From CAYJLA01 sp964371305 (GTDB lineage: Bacteria; Bacillota_I; Bacilli_A; RFN20; CAG-826): 64,000 nucleotides of DNA. Positions 1 to 8,136 of this stretch are shown here, one piece after another; position 1 is the stretch's first letter; each line of letters begins with the position of its first letter. A model generated the notes under the pieces. That model had not been told where the DNA came from, searched no databases, and saw nothing but the letters and a program-made list of their open reading frames with translations. Position numbers and translations under genes: made by a program. The stretch lies in NCBI GenBank assembly GCA_964371305.1, contig CAYJLA010000004.1, positions 3,481-67,480 on the forward strand, written 5' to 3'.

Positions 1-661
1 GCAACATACTTAAAGGTAAATATGCACCAATCAAAAATCCAACTAATGCTGAGAAGATACCAGTAAAAGCTGCACATGAAGAAACTGCTTTAAAAAACGA
101 CATTATAATCGCAATAAGCATTACTGAAGAAAGTGTTGATAAAATTAGTATTAAAATTAATTCGAATATTTCAGTTAGTGTGAAAAAGTATCCAGATACA
201 AATGATAAGTATGTAATGCATATTATTAGTACTATGAATACGAGACCAAAAGTAATAATAAATCCCGAGAAGAAATAACTAAGCAATACTTTAACTGGTC
301 TTAAAGGGGCAGAAGTAAAATCCGCAATAACATTAGTCTCTTTATCAGAAACCATACATAACATACTATTTAAACCAACGGTTAAACATGCAACTCCTAA
401 AACACCAGATATCATCCATGAGTCAACAAGTATTCTCACTTCTCTAGATTCTAGGGTGAAATTTCCCATTTCCTCTATCATAGATAGCACTGCGTCTTGT
501 TGCATTTTCCCTAAGAATAATACATATATTGTTAATATCAATAAAGGTGCAAGTAAGGAAAAAAGGACTCTGACTTTATTTTGGTAAAACAATAAAACGT
601 TTCTTTTGGTAAGCCCAATGACAGCATACATAAAACTGAAGTTGTCTTTAACTTTATTCAT
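1..661 (-). CDS. ABC-2 type transporter permease, partial (C-terminus beyond window edge)
   Basis: Reading the minus strand from the ATG at 661 gives an open frame of about 220 codons that runs off position 1. It begins MNKVKDNFSFMYAVIGLTKR and then alternates hydrophobic membrane segments with short loops. Near the window edge it has GAYLPLSML, which resembles the conserved end of ABC-2 membrane domains. Family knowledge: such permeases pair with an ABC ATPase to export drugs, lipids or polysaccharide. The start overlaps the 3' end of the upstream ATPase fusion gene by 8 bp, so the two are probably translationally coupled and form one exporter. The substrate cannot be told from sequence. Confidence 0.85.
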   Translation of the reverse strand, partial: MNKVKDNFSFMYAVIGLTKRNVLLFYQNKVRVLFSLLAPLLILTIYVLFLGKMQQDAVLSMIEEMGNFTLESREVRILVDSWMISGVLGVACLTVGLNSMLCMVSDKETNVIADFTSAPLRPVKVLLSYFFSGFIITFGLVFIVLIICITYLSFVSGYFFTLTEIFELILILILSTLSSVMLIAIIMSFFKAVSSCAAFTGIFSALVGFLIGAYLPLSML

Positions 662-2384
662 TATCAGCAGTCTCCTTTAATAATTGGCCAGTAACTGAAA
701 GGAATACATCATCCATATCGCCTTTTAAGACTTCAAAATCATCAATTTCGTTTTTGTGTTTTTTTATAAATTCAAATGCATGGTCTGAGTTTTTGACATA
801 TACATAATATGAATTATTACGATGATCGAATTCGAAACCTTCTTTATTTAAAAGTTCTTCAAATTCTTTATCCGTTTCTTTTATTACTCTTACTGAATCT
901 TTACTATACTTATTTTTAAGTTCTATTGGTGTTCCAGAGGCAACAATTTTACCTTTATTAATTATAATTACATCGTCTGCTCTTACAACCTCTTCCATAT
1001 AATGTGTGGTTAAAAATATTGTAAGGTTATTCTCAGTACGTAATTTTTCTATAATATCCCAAACAATAATTCTTGTTTTAGGATCTAAACCTGTTGTAGG
1101 TTCGTCTAAAAATAAAATTTGCGGATCATGTAGTAATGATCTAGCTATATCAATCCTTCTTTTTTCTCCGCCGGATAACGCCATATATTTTCTATCAAGT
1201 AAATCTTCGAAATCAAGTAATGATATTAGGTAATCAATTCTTTTTTTAGCTTGTTTCTTATTTAAATTATATATGCTGGCTCTTGAATATAGATTTTGAC
1301 TAACAGTTAAATATGCATCCAAAACACTATTTTGGAATACAATACCGATTTTCTTTTTTACTTCTAGTTTGTGTTTATCAGCATCAAGACCATCAATGAA
1401 TATTTTTCCACTATCTTTAGAAAGGATAGAGCATATCATATTAATTGTTGTAGATTTACCTGCACCATTTTGTCCAAGGAAAGCAATAAAACTTCCTCTT
1501 TTAACATTAAACGATATATTTTTAACAGCTTTAACTTCGCCATATGTCTTACATAATTTCTTAACTTCAATAATGTTAGTTGTGTCTTTTCTTCTTTGAA
1601 TTTCTTTATCAGTCTTGTCCATTGTTTTATATTCATTTTTCAAAGTATTCATATATGAATTATGAACTGTTCTTTCAAAAACAGAAAATATGTGTCTGCC
1701 TAAAACTTTTCTAGCGTTTTTTGCAAAACTTGCTGCAGATTGTTGTTTTTTATTGTGCCATGTAGAAGTATATCTATGAATTGCCACCGTGTTATCGGTC
1801 ATTTTAAGTTCGAATGTCATATAATCTTGAGGTGTAAAATACTCAGTTTGATAAATAGTAATATTTTTATCTTCAAGTCTTATAGTTTTGCCGTTTAGTT
1901 TAATTCCATATAATTTTCTTAAAACGTAGGTGAATGAATGAACAGTTAAAGGGTTTGTATTAAAATCAATCACACACTCACCCATATATCTTTTTAAAAT
2001 TGTCTTAATCATTTCATGTCCTGCTACAGCGCCAAATGCACATGTCGCTAACCAAATATTATTTTCCATTACGAAAAATGCATCATTAGAAAGAAATTCA
2101 TCTATCGGTTTGACTAACTCCATATCTGTATCGAAATAAACACCGCCATATTTTTCAACAACATCTATTCTAATAACATCACTTGCTAAAGCCCAGTTTT
2201 TTGCCTTTAGGGCCTTACTAACAAAATCATTACTTTCAATATCATAGTTGTCTTCGTTCCATTCTATAATCTCCCAATCAGGACAGAACTTTTTCCAACT
2301 TTCAATACATCTAAGCATTAACTCATTCTTCTTGCCTTTACCTACCCACACGTAGTGTATTTTTTTTGGTATTCTTTGTTTCAT
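654..2384 (-). CDS. GT32-like glycosyltransferase fused to an ABC exporter ATPase
   Basis: One frame of 576 aa carries two domains. Residues about 1-240 resemble the DXD sugar-transferase family (GT32/Gly_transf_sug): IPKKIHYVWVG near the start, then ALASDVIRIDVVEKYGG and a DTD motif at about 85-87. Residues about 270-575 are an ABC ATPase: Walker A GQNGAGKS at about 304-311, signature LSGGE at about 403-407, Walker B ILFLDEP at about 423-429 and the H-loop His at about 461. The ATG at 2384 is preferred over the one at 2393, because a TAATAT -10 box covers the latter and no Shine-Dalgarno is present. The permease gene overlaps the 3' end. A cytoplasmic glycosyltransferase fused to an exporter suggests synthesis and export of a glycosylated product; that role is inference. 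Confidence 0.8.
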   Translation of the reverse strand: MKQRIPKKIHYVWVGKGKKNELMLRCIESWKKFCPDWEIIEWNEDNYDIESNDFVSKALKAKNWALASDVIRIDVVEKYGGVYFDTDMELVKPIDEFLSNDAFFVMENNIWLATCAFGAVAGHEMIKTILKRYMGECVIDFNTNPLTVHSFTYVLRKLYGIKLNGKTIRLEDKNITIYQTEYFTPQDYMTFELKMTDNTVAIHRYTSTWHNKKQQSAASFAKNARKVLGRHIFSVFERTVHNSYMNTLKNEYKTMDKTDKEIQRRKDTTNIIEVKKLCKTYGEVKAVKNISFNVKRGSFIAFLGQNGAGKSTTINMICSILSKDSGKIFIDGLDADKHKLEVKKKIGIVFQNSVLDAYLTVSQNLYSRASIYNLNKKQAKKRIDYLISLLDFEDLLDRKYMALSGGEKRRIDIARSLLHDPQILFLDEPTTGLDPKTRIIVWDIIEKLRTENNLTIFLTTHYMEEVVRADDVIIINKGKIVASGTPIELKNKYSKDSVRVIKETDKEFEELLNKEGFEFDHRNNSYYVYVKNSDHAFEFIKKHKNEIDDFEVLKGDMDDVFLSVTGQLLKETADNE

Positions 2385-2391
2385 TACTAAC

Positions 2392-2397
2392 ATATTA
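2392..2397 (-). promoter_or_regulatory. Predicted extended -10 box, leaderless start of the GT-ABC fusion
   Basis: TAATAT preceded by TGC (extended -10) lies 7 nt before the ATG at 2384, and no Shine-Dalgarno sequence is present. Transcription would begin at or next to the start codon. Inference from spacing. Confidence 0.4.
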
Positions 2398-2496
2398 GCA
2401 AATTTTTATTTAAAAATATATCAATTTAGGCAATGCCAAACTAAATGTGTGCAATTAAATGTCTAAGACCAAGGTAACAATAAGGAAGTTTTATGC

Positions 2497-2502
2497 TATC
2501 AT
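2497..2502 (+). promoter_or_regulatory. Predicted -10 box, leaderless start of the lipoprotein gene
   Basis: TATCAT lies exactly 6 nt before the ATG at 2509. A GTAACA element at 2474-2479, 17 nt further upstream, matches the -35 consensus at four of six positions. The only purine-rich run, at 2481-2487, is about 20 nt from the start and too far for a ribosome site. Confidence 0.4.
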
Positions 2503-2508
2503 AATCAT

Positions 2509-3207
2509 ATGAATACTAAAAAATATAAAATGATTCTGTTGGTTGGTAGTTCGATTTTGTTGCTAAGTTCTTGTAATACAAACATTTCATCAACGAACCC
2601 AATTGACTCATCACAAAACAGCATACCTTCTGAAACAACAAGTTCATCTTCTTTTGTAGATGAATACACAAATGAAATACTACATAAAGAATTAGTAGGT
2701 TATGATTCTGATGATTTTAAACTATATGATGAAGGATTTAGTGGCGATAAATTTGATATACAAACTGATTCAATTCGATTATTAAGAGACGATTCTTTCT
2801 TTATGACGCCTAGATTTGATACAGATAATAAGTCATTAAAAATTGAACTTGTGACATATTTAGGCGGACTAAATACAATGGGTAGCGAATTTGTAGGTGA
2901 AACTTTTAGTATTAGAATTGAGGCCTTGGACACTACAGAGGAAGACTCTACTACATTGCATATGTATGATGTTGTTGACTCTTTTAGATTTTCACATGTT
3001 TTAACTCAAGATGACTTGGATAATGGTTTCATTCCACTATTTCCACCTTATAGTGAAAACTTTGAAGAAGATCCATTTGTCTGTTACTTAAACGGAAATA
3101 ACATAGATAGAATAGCTATAGTTTATGAACTGGAGCCATTTGTGAATAATGTTGGTTCTAACTTATATTTACACGATATTCGTATTAGTGGAAAACCAAA
3201 TAGTTAA
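2509..3207 (+). CDS. Putative secreted lipoprotein of unknown function
   Basis: The 232-aa product has a type II signal peptide: a basic start, a hydrophobic run and a lipobox LLSSC with the acylated Cys at 22. A Ser/Thr-rich linker follows (about 23-50), then a mixed alpha/beta-looking domain with no motif I recognise. It is probably lipid-anchored on the outer face of the membrane. It is transcribed divergently from the GT-ABC exporter and convergently with hemW, whose stop is 3 bp away. No Shine-Dalgarno is visible; a -10-like TATCAT sits 6 nt upstream. Confidence 0.7.
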   Translation: MNTKKYKMILLVGSSILLLSSCNTNISSTNPIDSSQNSIPSETTSSSSFVDEYTNEILHKELVGYDSDDFKLYDEGFSGDKFDIQTDSIRLLRDDSFFMTPRFDTDNKSLKIELVTYLGGLNTMGSEFVGETFSIRIEALDTTEEDSTTLHMYDVVDSFRFSHVLTQDDLDNGFIPLFPPYSENFEEDPFVCYLNGNNIDRIAIVYELEPFVNNVGSNLYLHDIRISGKPNS

Positions 3208-3210
3208 ATA

Positions 3211-4344
3211 TTATATTAAATCAGACAAAACATAATTCATTAAAAATAATTTATCTTTAGGAATATAGACTTTATCTTGAATAATTTTAATATTGTTATT
3301 TTGTATATGTTTTTTCAATATTGTTTCATATTCATCTAAGAAATCGATTCCAAATTTTTCATAATATTTTTTTAAACTAAAGCCTTCAGTAAGTCGCAAG
3401 TTAGTCATTAGAAAATATTTTTTTTCTTCTTCAAGGGAGATATATTCTTTGCTACTTATATAGTCACCTTCATTGTAGCTGCTTAATGATTTTGTATTTG
3501 CATATCTTATACCACTGAATTGAGAGTCAACGCTAGGCAAGTAATAAGCACTACCTAAACCTGCACCATCATAAAAATTATTGTTCCAGTATGTTAAATT
3601 ATGTTTTGATGTATATTTTTTATTTAGTGAAAAATTCGATACTTCATATTGTTCAAAACCGTTGTCAAATAAAATTCGTTGTATCAAAGCATATTGTCTT
3701 GAAACATTTTCGTCATTAGAATCATTTATATTGTTCAAATAAAAAATAGTACCACTTTCAATTGTTAAAGGATACGTTGATATGTGTTGAATACCTAATT
3801 CCAGATATTTATTTATTGTATTGATTAAAATTTCATCGCTAAGTAAATCAAAGCCATAAATTAAATCGATATTAATGTTTTCAAATTCATTTTTGTGCAA
3901 AAGACTAATTAATTTTATAACGCTATCAGCAGTATGTTTTCTACCTAAAAATTTAAGACATTCATCGTTTAAACTTTGAACACCTATTGAAATTCTATTA
4001 ACACCATGAGTTTTAAGCAAATCAATTTTACTTTGATCTAAACTTTCTACATTTGTTTCAATAGTAAATTCATAATTTTTTTGGAGTTGATTAGATAATA
4101 CTAATAACAATTTTTCTAAATTCAAAAGAGATAAACAAGTTGGAGTACCTCCACCTATGTATATTGTTTTATATTTTCTATGAGGTTTAGAATTAATTTC
4201 TTTTAATAAACTATCGATGTATTTGCTTTCAAAGTCACCAACGTTTAATAACTTAGGAAAATCACAGTATGGACAAATATTACTGCAAAACGGAATGTGT
4301 ATATATAATGAGTCTACACTATTTTGTTTCTTCATTTGACTCAT
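3211..4344 (-). CDS. hemW: HemW-like radical SAM heme chaperone
   Basis: The 377-aa protein matches the HemW (formerly HemN-like) family. The radical SAM cluster CSNICPYC lies in IHIPFCSNICPYCDF near the start, followed by the SAM-binding GGGTPT and the family motif HNxxYW (HNLTYW). HemW proteins bind heme and are thought to deliver it to acceptors; they are not oxygen-independent coproporphyrinogen oxidases despite older annotation. The start overlaps the 3' end of the upstream 87-aa membrane protein gene by 26 bp; a second ATG at 4335 is also possible. hemW lies near lepA, as it does in Bacillus. No other heme genes are visible here. Confidence 0.9.
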   Translation of the reverse strand: MSQMKKQNSVDSLYIHIPFCSNICPYCDFPKLLNVGDFESKYIDSLLKEINSKPHRKYKTIYIGGGTPTCLSLLNLEKLLLVLSNQLQKNYEFTIETNVESLDQSKIDLLKTHGVNRISIGVQSLNDECLKFLGRKHTADSVIKLISLLHKNEFENINIDLIYGFDLLSDEILINTINKYLELGIQHISTYPLTIESGTIFYLNNINDSNDENVSRQYALIQRILFDNGFEQYEVSNFSLNKKYTSKHNLTYWNNNFYDGAGLGSAYYLPSVDSQFSGIRYANTKSLSSYNEGDYISSKEYISLEEEKKYFLMTNLRLTEGFSLKKYYEKFGIDFLDEYETILKKHIQNNNIKIIQDKVYIPKDKLFLMNYVLSDLI

Positions 4345-4582
4345 CTAAAGATTCGTCTTTTTCTTCAACTAAATCTTCTTCGATTGGTTCGAGTATTCTA
4401 TCTAGTTCTTGTTGAACTGCTTTTTCTTCATCTACTTGTTCGTCACTTATATCATCTTGAAAAAATTTAACTTTTTTCTTAAGAAGCATAACTCCTCCAA
4501 CTAACAAAATACCAATGGCAACAATACCAATAGTAATTACGACAGGGTTTTCAAAAAATGTTGTTAATATAATAGTATTCAT
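4319..4582 (-). CDS. Small single-pass membrane protein with acidic tail
   Basis: The 87-aa product has one strong membrane segment (about 13-33, rich in I, V and G), a short basic stretch (KKKVK) and then a long Glu/Asp-rich tail to the end. The topology suggests a cytoplasmic acidic tail by the positive-inside rule. A clear Shine-Dalgarno (GAGGAG) precedes the ATG. It sits between a Fic-like gene (10 bp gap) and hemW (overlap), so the three are probably co-transcribed. I recognise no family. Confidence 0.65.
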   Translation of the reverse strand: MNTIILTTFFENPVVITIGIVAIGILLVGGVMLLKKKVKFFQDDISDEQVDEEKAVQQELDRILEPIEEDLVEEKDESLDESNEETK

Positions 4583-4592
4583 AATGCTCCTC

Positions 4593-6224
4593 TTACTTTA
4601 CTCTTTTAGCAGGTGTATAAACAAATTTATTTTTTACTTGTTCTTTACGATAATAACCTAAATTGACTAAATTGTCCATAGAAGTTCGTGCTGTTTCATA
4701 AACACAATGCATCTTCTTTTTGTATTGTTGGATAGTATAATATCTACCATACGTACAATGTTTTGAGAAAAATTCAGCTTGTCCTTTTTTCATAAAAGGT
4801 TCTTTTTCTAACAAGTGTTCTTGTAGTTTTAATGCTTCTTTATCGCTTAAGCCTACATCTAAATGGCTGGTATCAATTATATCTTTACTTCTAGGTGTAT
4901 TTATAACTTTATTGATTATGACCTCTTCTTTCTTTGCATTAGAAGGCACTTCTATGATTTTTACCGGTTCAAGTTTATCTTCATGAATTTGATCAATTGA
5001 ATCTTGATGTATAGTTTCTTTTGTATCACTAGACGTCTCATTACTAATAATTGGTTCGTCTTTAGTTAATTCAATATGTTCTTCAATTTGAGTGTTTTGT
5101 TCGACTAGTTGTTCTACTGATTCTTCTATGCTTTCAAGCGGTTCATTAAAGTTAGAATGCTCATGTAATGTCTCGTCATTATAATCAAAGTCATTCGTAT
5201 TTTCTTTTTCTAATTCTTTATGAACTTCTTCAGCGTTATACATCTCTTTCATAGACAAGTTAGCAATCAACTGTTGAGCGCTCGTATTCAATATAATTGA
5301 ATTAAAGCGAACTTGATACCTATTAAATGAATATGTTAAGTCGTTTGCCTTCATAGTTTCTTTAACCATCGTTTCATATAAATCATCTTGAAACCATAAT
5401 TGCTCAAGAGGTAAATAAGAAAATGGTGATTCTTGCTTTGTTTTTATAAGTAAAGTTTTTATTAAAGCGCAAGACAAGTATTCATTGCATTTATCAAAAG
5501 GTTTTAAATAATCCATATAGAAATGAATAAGAAATATTTTAACTTGTAAACTAGTAGATAAATCATTGTTTATTGTGTTAACAAATACATCCATCAATTC
5601 TTCAATTAAGTCTTTTCTATTTTCTGGCATTAAGAATAAGCTAGAAGCTTTTCTATGTACTCTATACGATACTTCCTCTTCTTTTTGATTAGTAATAATT
5701 GAATAATATTTAAATAGTACCTCTTTAGTGATGAGTGTTTCATCGTTTGTGTTTTGATGTATGTATGACAATAAGTTCATGTAATTAAATGCATACATTA
5801 AGTTTTCATCCATATGTGGATATAACGAGACTTCATCACTTAACATATGGTTAATTGTGTAATCATCAATGTTCAAATTTTTATATGCATTGATCACTTT
5901 AATTAATTCTAGTTTTAAATTTTTCTTTAATGAGTAAAGGTGTTCATCGTTAGCGCAAATTTGATTTAGATTACTTGAAAAATCAGATAATAAATCTTCG
6001 GCTGAGTTAATAGATTCTTTTACCTTATGCACATAAACAATATGCAAAGGGTCCTTTGCCAATGTTGCAATATCGAATGTTCTTGCAAATGTTTTTCTAT
6101 ATGTAAGTATACTAGACCATATGATATCACTCTTACCTTGAGGTATATTCATCTCGTGAATTACATCTGCTTTGGTACCATACTTTTCTTCTGTAAAACG
6201 ATAAGTTATATCATTTCCTGCCAT
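4593..6224 (-). CDS. Degenerate Fic-domain protein with C-terminal winged helix
   Basis: The 543-aa protein keeps the overall plan of Fic proteins but not the active site. YRVHRKASSLFLMP at about 187-200 and HFYMDYLKPFDKCNEYL at about 234-250 line up with the Fic flap and core. The expected HPFxxGNGRxxR reads K-P-F-D-K-C-N-E-Y-L-S-C at 241-252, so the catalytic His and the glycine/arginine anion site are lost. Residues about 335-475 are an acidic, low-complexity linker. Residues about 483-538 resemble the winged helix at the end of many Fic proteins (TARTSMDNLVNLGYY). The Shine-Dalgarno is AGGAGG, with a TATAAT box upstream. I infer a non-AMPylating regulator, possibly DNA-binding. Confidence 0.6.
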   Translation of the reverse strand: MAGNDITYRFTEEKYGTKADVIHEMNIPQGKSDIIWSSILTYRKTFARTFDIATLAKDPLHIVYVHKVKESINSAEDLLSDFSSNLNQICANDEHLYSLKKNLKLELIKVINAYKNLNIDDYTINHMLSDEVSLYPHMDENLMYAFNYMNLLSYIHQNTNDETLITKEVLFKYYSIITNQKEEEVSYRVHRKASSLFLMPENRKDLIEELMDVFVNTINNDLSTSLQVKIFLIHFYMDYLKPFDKCNEYLSCALIKTLLIKTKQESPFSYLPLEQLWFQDDLYETMVKETMKANDLTYSFNRYQVRFNSIILNTSAQQLIANLSMKEMYNAEEVHKELEKENTNDFDYNDETLHEHSNFNEPLESIEESVEQLVEQNTQIEEHIELTKDEPIISNETSSDTKETIHQDSIDQIHEDKLEPVKIIEVPSNAKKEEVIINKVINTPRSKDIIDTSHLDVGLSDKEALKLQEHLLEKEPFMKKGQAEFFSKHCTYGRYYTIQQYKKKMHCVYETARTSMDNLVNLGYYRKEQVKNKFVYTPAKRVK

Positions 6225-6302
6225 AACTATATCCTCCTGTTTTCTAGATTATAACATACTAAAATGTATATGAAAACTAAAAAACTACTAATTTTATACT
6301 AT

Positions 6303-8111
6303 CTATTCATCGTCAATAGCAAGAACAGACATAAACGCTTCTTGTGGCACTTCAACACTACCAATTTGTTTCATGCGCTTCTTACCTTCTTTTTGTTTTT
6401 CTAATAACTTCTTCTTACGAGAAATGTCCCCACCATAACACTTAGCTAATACGTCTTTACGCATTGCTTTAATATCAGTACGTGCAATAATCTTTCCGTT
6501 AATTGCAGCTTGAATAGGTATTTCGAATTGCTGTTTTGGAATAATATTTTTTAACCTTCTTGTCATCGCATTACCACGATTATAGGCGTTTGGCTTAAAT
6601 ACAATCGAACTTAAAGCATCGATTTTCTCACCGTTTAACAATATATCCATCTTTACAAGATTTGAGGATTTATAATCACTATATTCATAATCCAATGATG
6701 CATATCCCTTTGTATAACTCTTCAACTTATCGAAAAAATTGTAAATAATTTCTGAAAGAGGAACATCATATGTGATAATAACTCTAGTATCATCAAAATA
6801 TTCTAAATCCAAATATACTCCGCGTCTTTCTTGGCATAGTTCCATAATAGGGCCAATATATTCTTGTGGCGCCATAATTTTAGCCTTTACGAATGGTTCA
6901 TGAACTTCCTTTATCAACACGACATCTGGCATTTCGTTAGGATTATCAAGCATTATTACTTCTCCTGAGTATAGTACAACTTTATAAATGACGCTAGGAG
7001 CCGTTAAAATAAGATTTAAGCCGTATTCTCTTTCAAGACGTTCCTGAATAACATCCATGTGTAAAAGTCCCAAAAAACCGCATCTAAAGCCGAAACCTAA
7101 TGCTTGAGATGTCTCAATGTCATAAACAAGCGAAGAATCATTTAATGCAAGTTTTTCTAATGCCTCTTTCAAATCTTGATATTTTTTAGAATCTACTGGG
7201 TATAGACCACAGTAAACCATTGGGTTCATTTTACGATATCCAGGAAGAGCTTCTGGTGCTTTATTGTCTTTGAGTGTAATGGTATCTCCAGGGAAAACAT
7301 CTTTAATATCTTTTATTTGTGCACATAAATAACCAACTTCTCCTGCTTTTAGGCTACCAGTTCTTAATTCTTTAGGCGTTCTAATACCCAATTCAGTTAC
7401 TAGATACTCCTTAGAAGAGGCCATCAAAAACACAGTATCACCTTCTTTTATTTCACCATCAACAACTCTAATCATTACAACAACGCCACGATAAGCATCA
7501 TAGTAAGAATCAAAGATTAGCGCCTTCAATGGCTTATTGATATCACCTGTTGGATGAGGAACAAGAGCAACGATCGCTCTTAATACATCTTCTATTCCGA
7601 AACCTGTTTTGGCTGAAACAAGTAATGGATTATCACAGTTAATACCAATTCTTTTTGTAATTTCTTGTGCGACATAGTCCACCATCGCACTAGGTAAATC
7701 GATTTTGTTAATAACAGGAACAATCTCTAAATCATTATCGATCGCTAAATATACGTTGGCCAAAGTTTGTGCTTCAACTCCTTGAGTAGCATCAACAACA
7801 AGCAATGCGCCTTCACATGCAGCAAGAGATCTCGATACTTCATAAGTAAAATCAACATGTCCAGGAGTGTCAATTAAATTAAAAATATACTCTTCACCAT
7901 CCTCAGCTAAGTAAGTTAAAGTACAAGCATTGAGTTTTATTGTAATTCCTCTTTCTCTTTCTAAATCCATTGAATCAAGTATCTGATTTTTCATTAATCG
8001 TTTTTCAATAGAATCGGTAGCTTCTAATATACGGTCTGCAAGCGTAGACTTGCCGTGGTCAATATGCGCTATTATTGAGAAGTTTCTAATATTCTTTGGA
8101 TTATATTTCAT
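6303..8111 (-). CDS. lepA: Elongation factor 4 (LepA) GTPase
   Basis: The 602-aa length is normal for LepA. G1 is AHIDHGKST, G3 is DTPGHVDF with the catalytic His, and G4 is NKID. The C-terminal LepA-specific domain is present, with AMRKDVLAKCYGGDISRKKKLLEKQ broken over its last 60 residues. LepA acts on the ribosome during initiation or back-translocation under ionic stress. No strong Shine-Dalgarno is visible; a TAAAAT element lies 9 nt before the ATG, inside the 25-bp gap after the helicase gene, so it may have its own promoter. Confidence 0.97.
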   Translation of the reverse strand: MKYNPKNIRNFSIIAHIDHGKSTLADRILEATDSIEKRLMKNQILDSMDLERERGITIKLNACTLTYLAEDGEEYIFNLIDTPGHVDFTYEVSRSLAACEGALLVVDATQGVEAQTLANVYLAIDNDLEIVPVINKIDLPSAMVDYVAQEITKRIGINCDNPLLVSAKTGFGIEDVLRAIVALVPHPTGDINKPLKALIFDSYYDAYRGVVVMIRVVDGEIKEGDTVFLMASSKEYLVTELGIRTPKELRTGSLKAGEVGYLCAQIKDIKDVFPGDTITLKDNKAPEALPGYRKMNPMVYCGLYPVDSKKYQDLKEALEKLALNDSSLVYDIETSQALGFGFRCGFLGLLHMDVIQERLEREYGLNLILTAPSVIYKVVLYSGEVIMLDNPNEMPDVVLIKEVHEPFVKAKIMAPQEYIGPIMELCQERRGVYLDLEYFDDTRVIITYDVPLSEIIYNFFDKLKSYTKGYASLDYEYSDYKSSNLVKMDILLNGEKIDALSSIVFKPNAYNRGNAMTRRLKNIIPKQQFEIPIQAAINGKIIARTDIKAMRKDVLAKCYGGDISRKKKLLEKQKEGKKRMKQIGSVEVPQEAFMSVLAIDDE

Positions 8112-8136
8112 ACTTTACTTATTTTACATAAAATAA

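Noticed and set aside
1006..1599. Plus-strand open frames opposite the ABC ATPase
   Set aside because: They are shadows of the minus-strand gene; no start signals and no family features.
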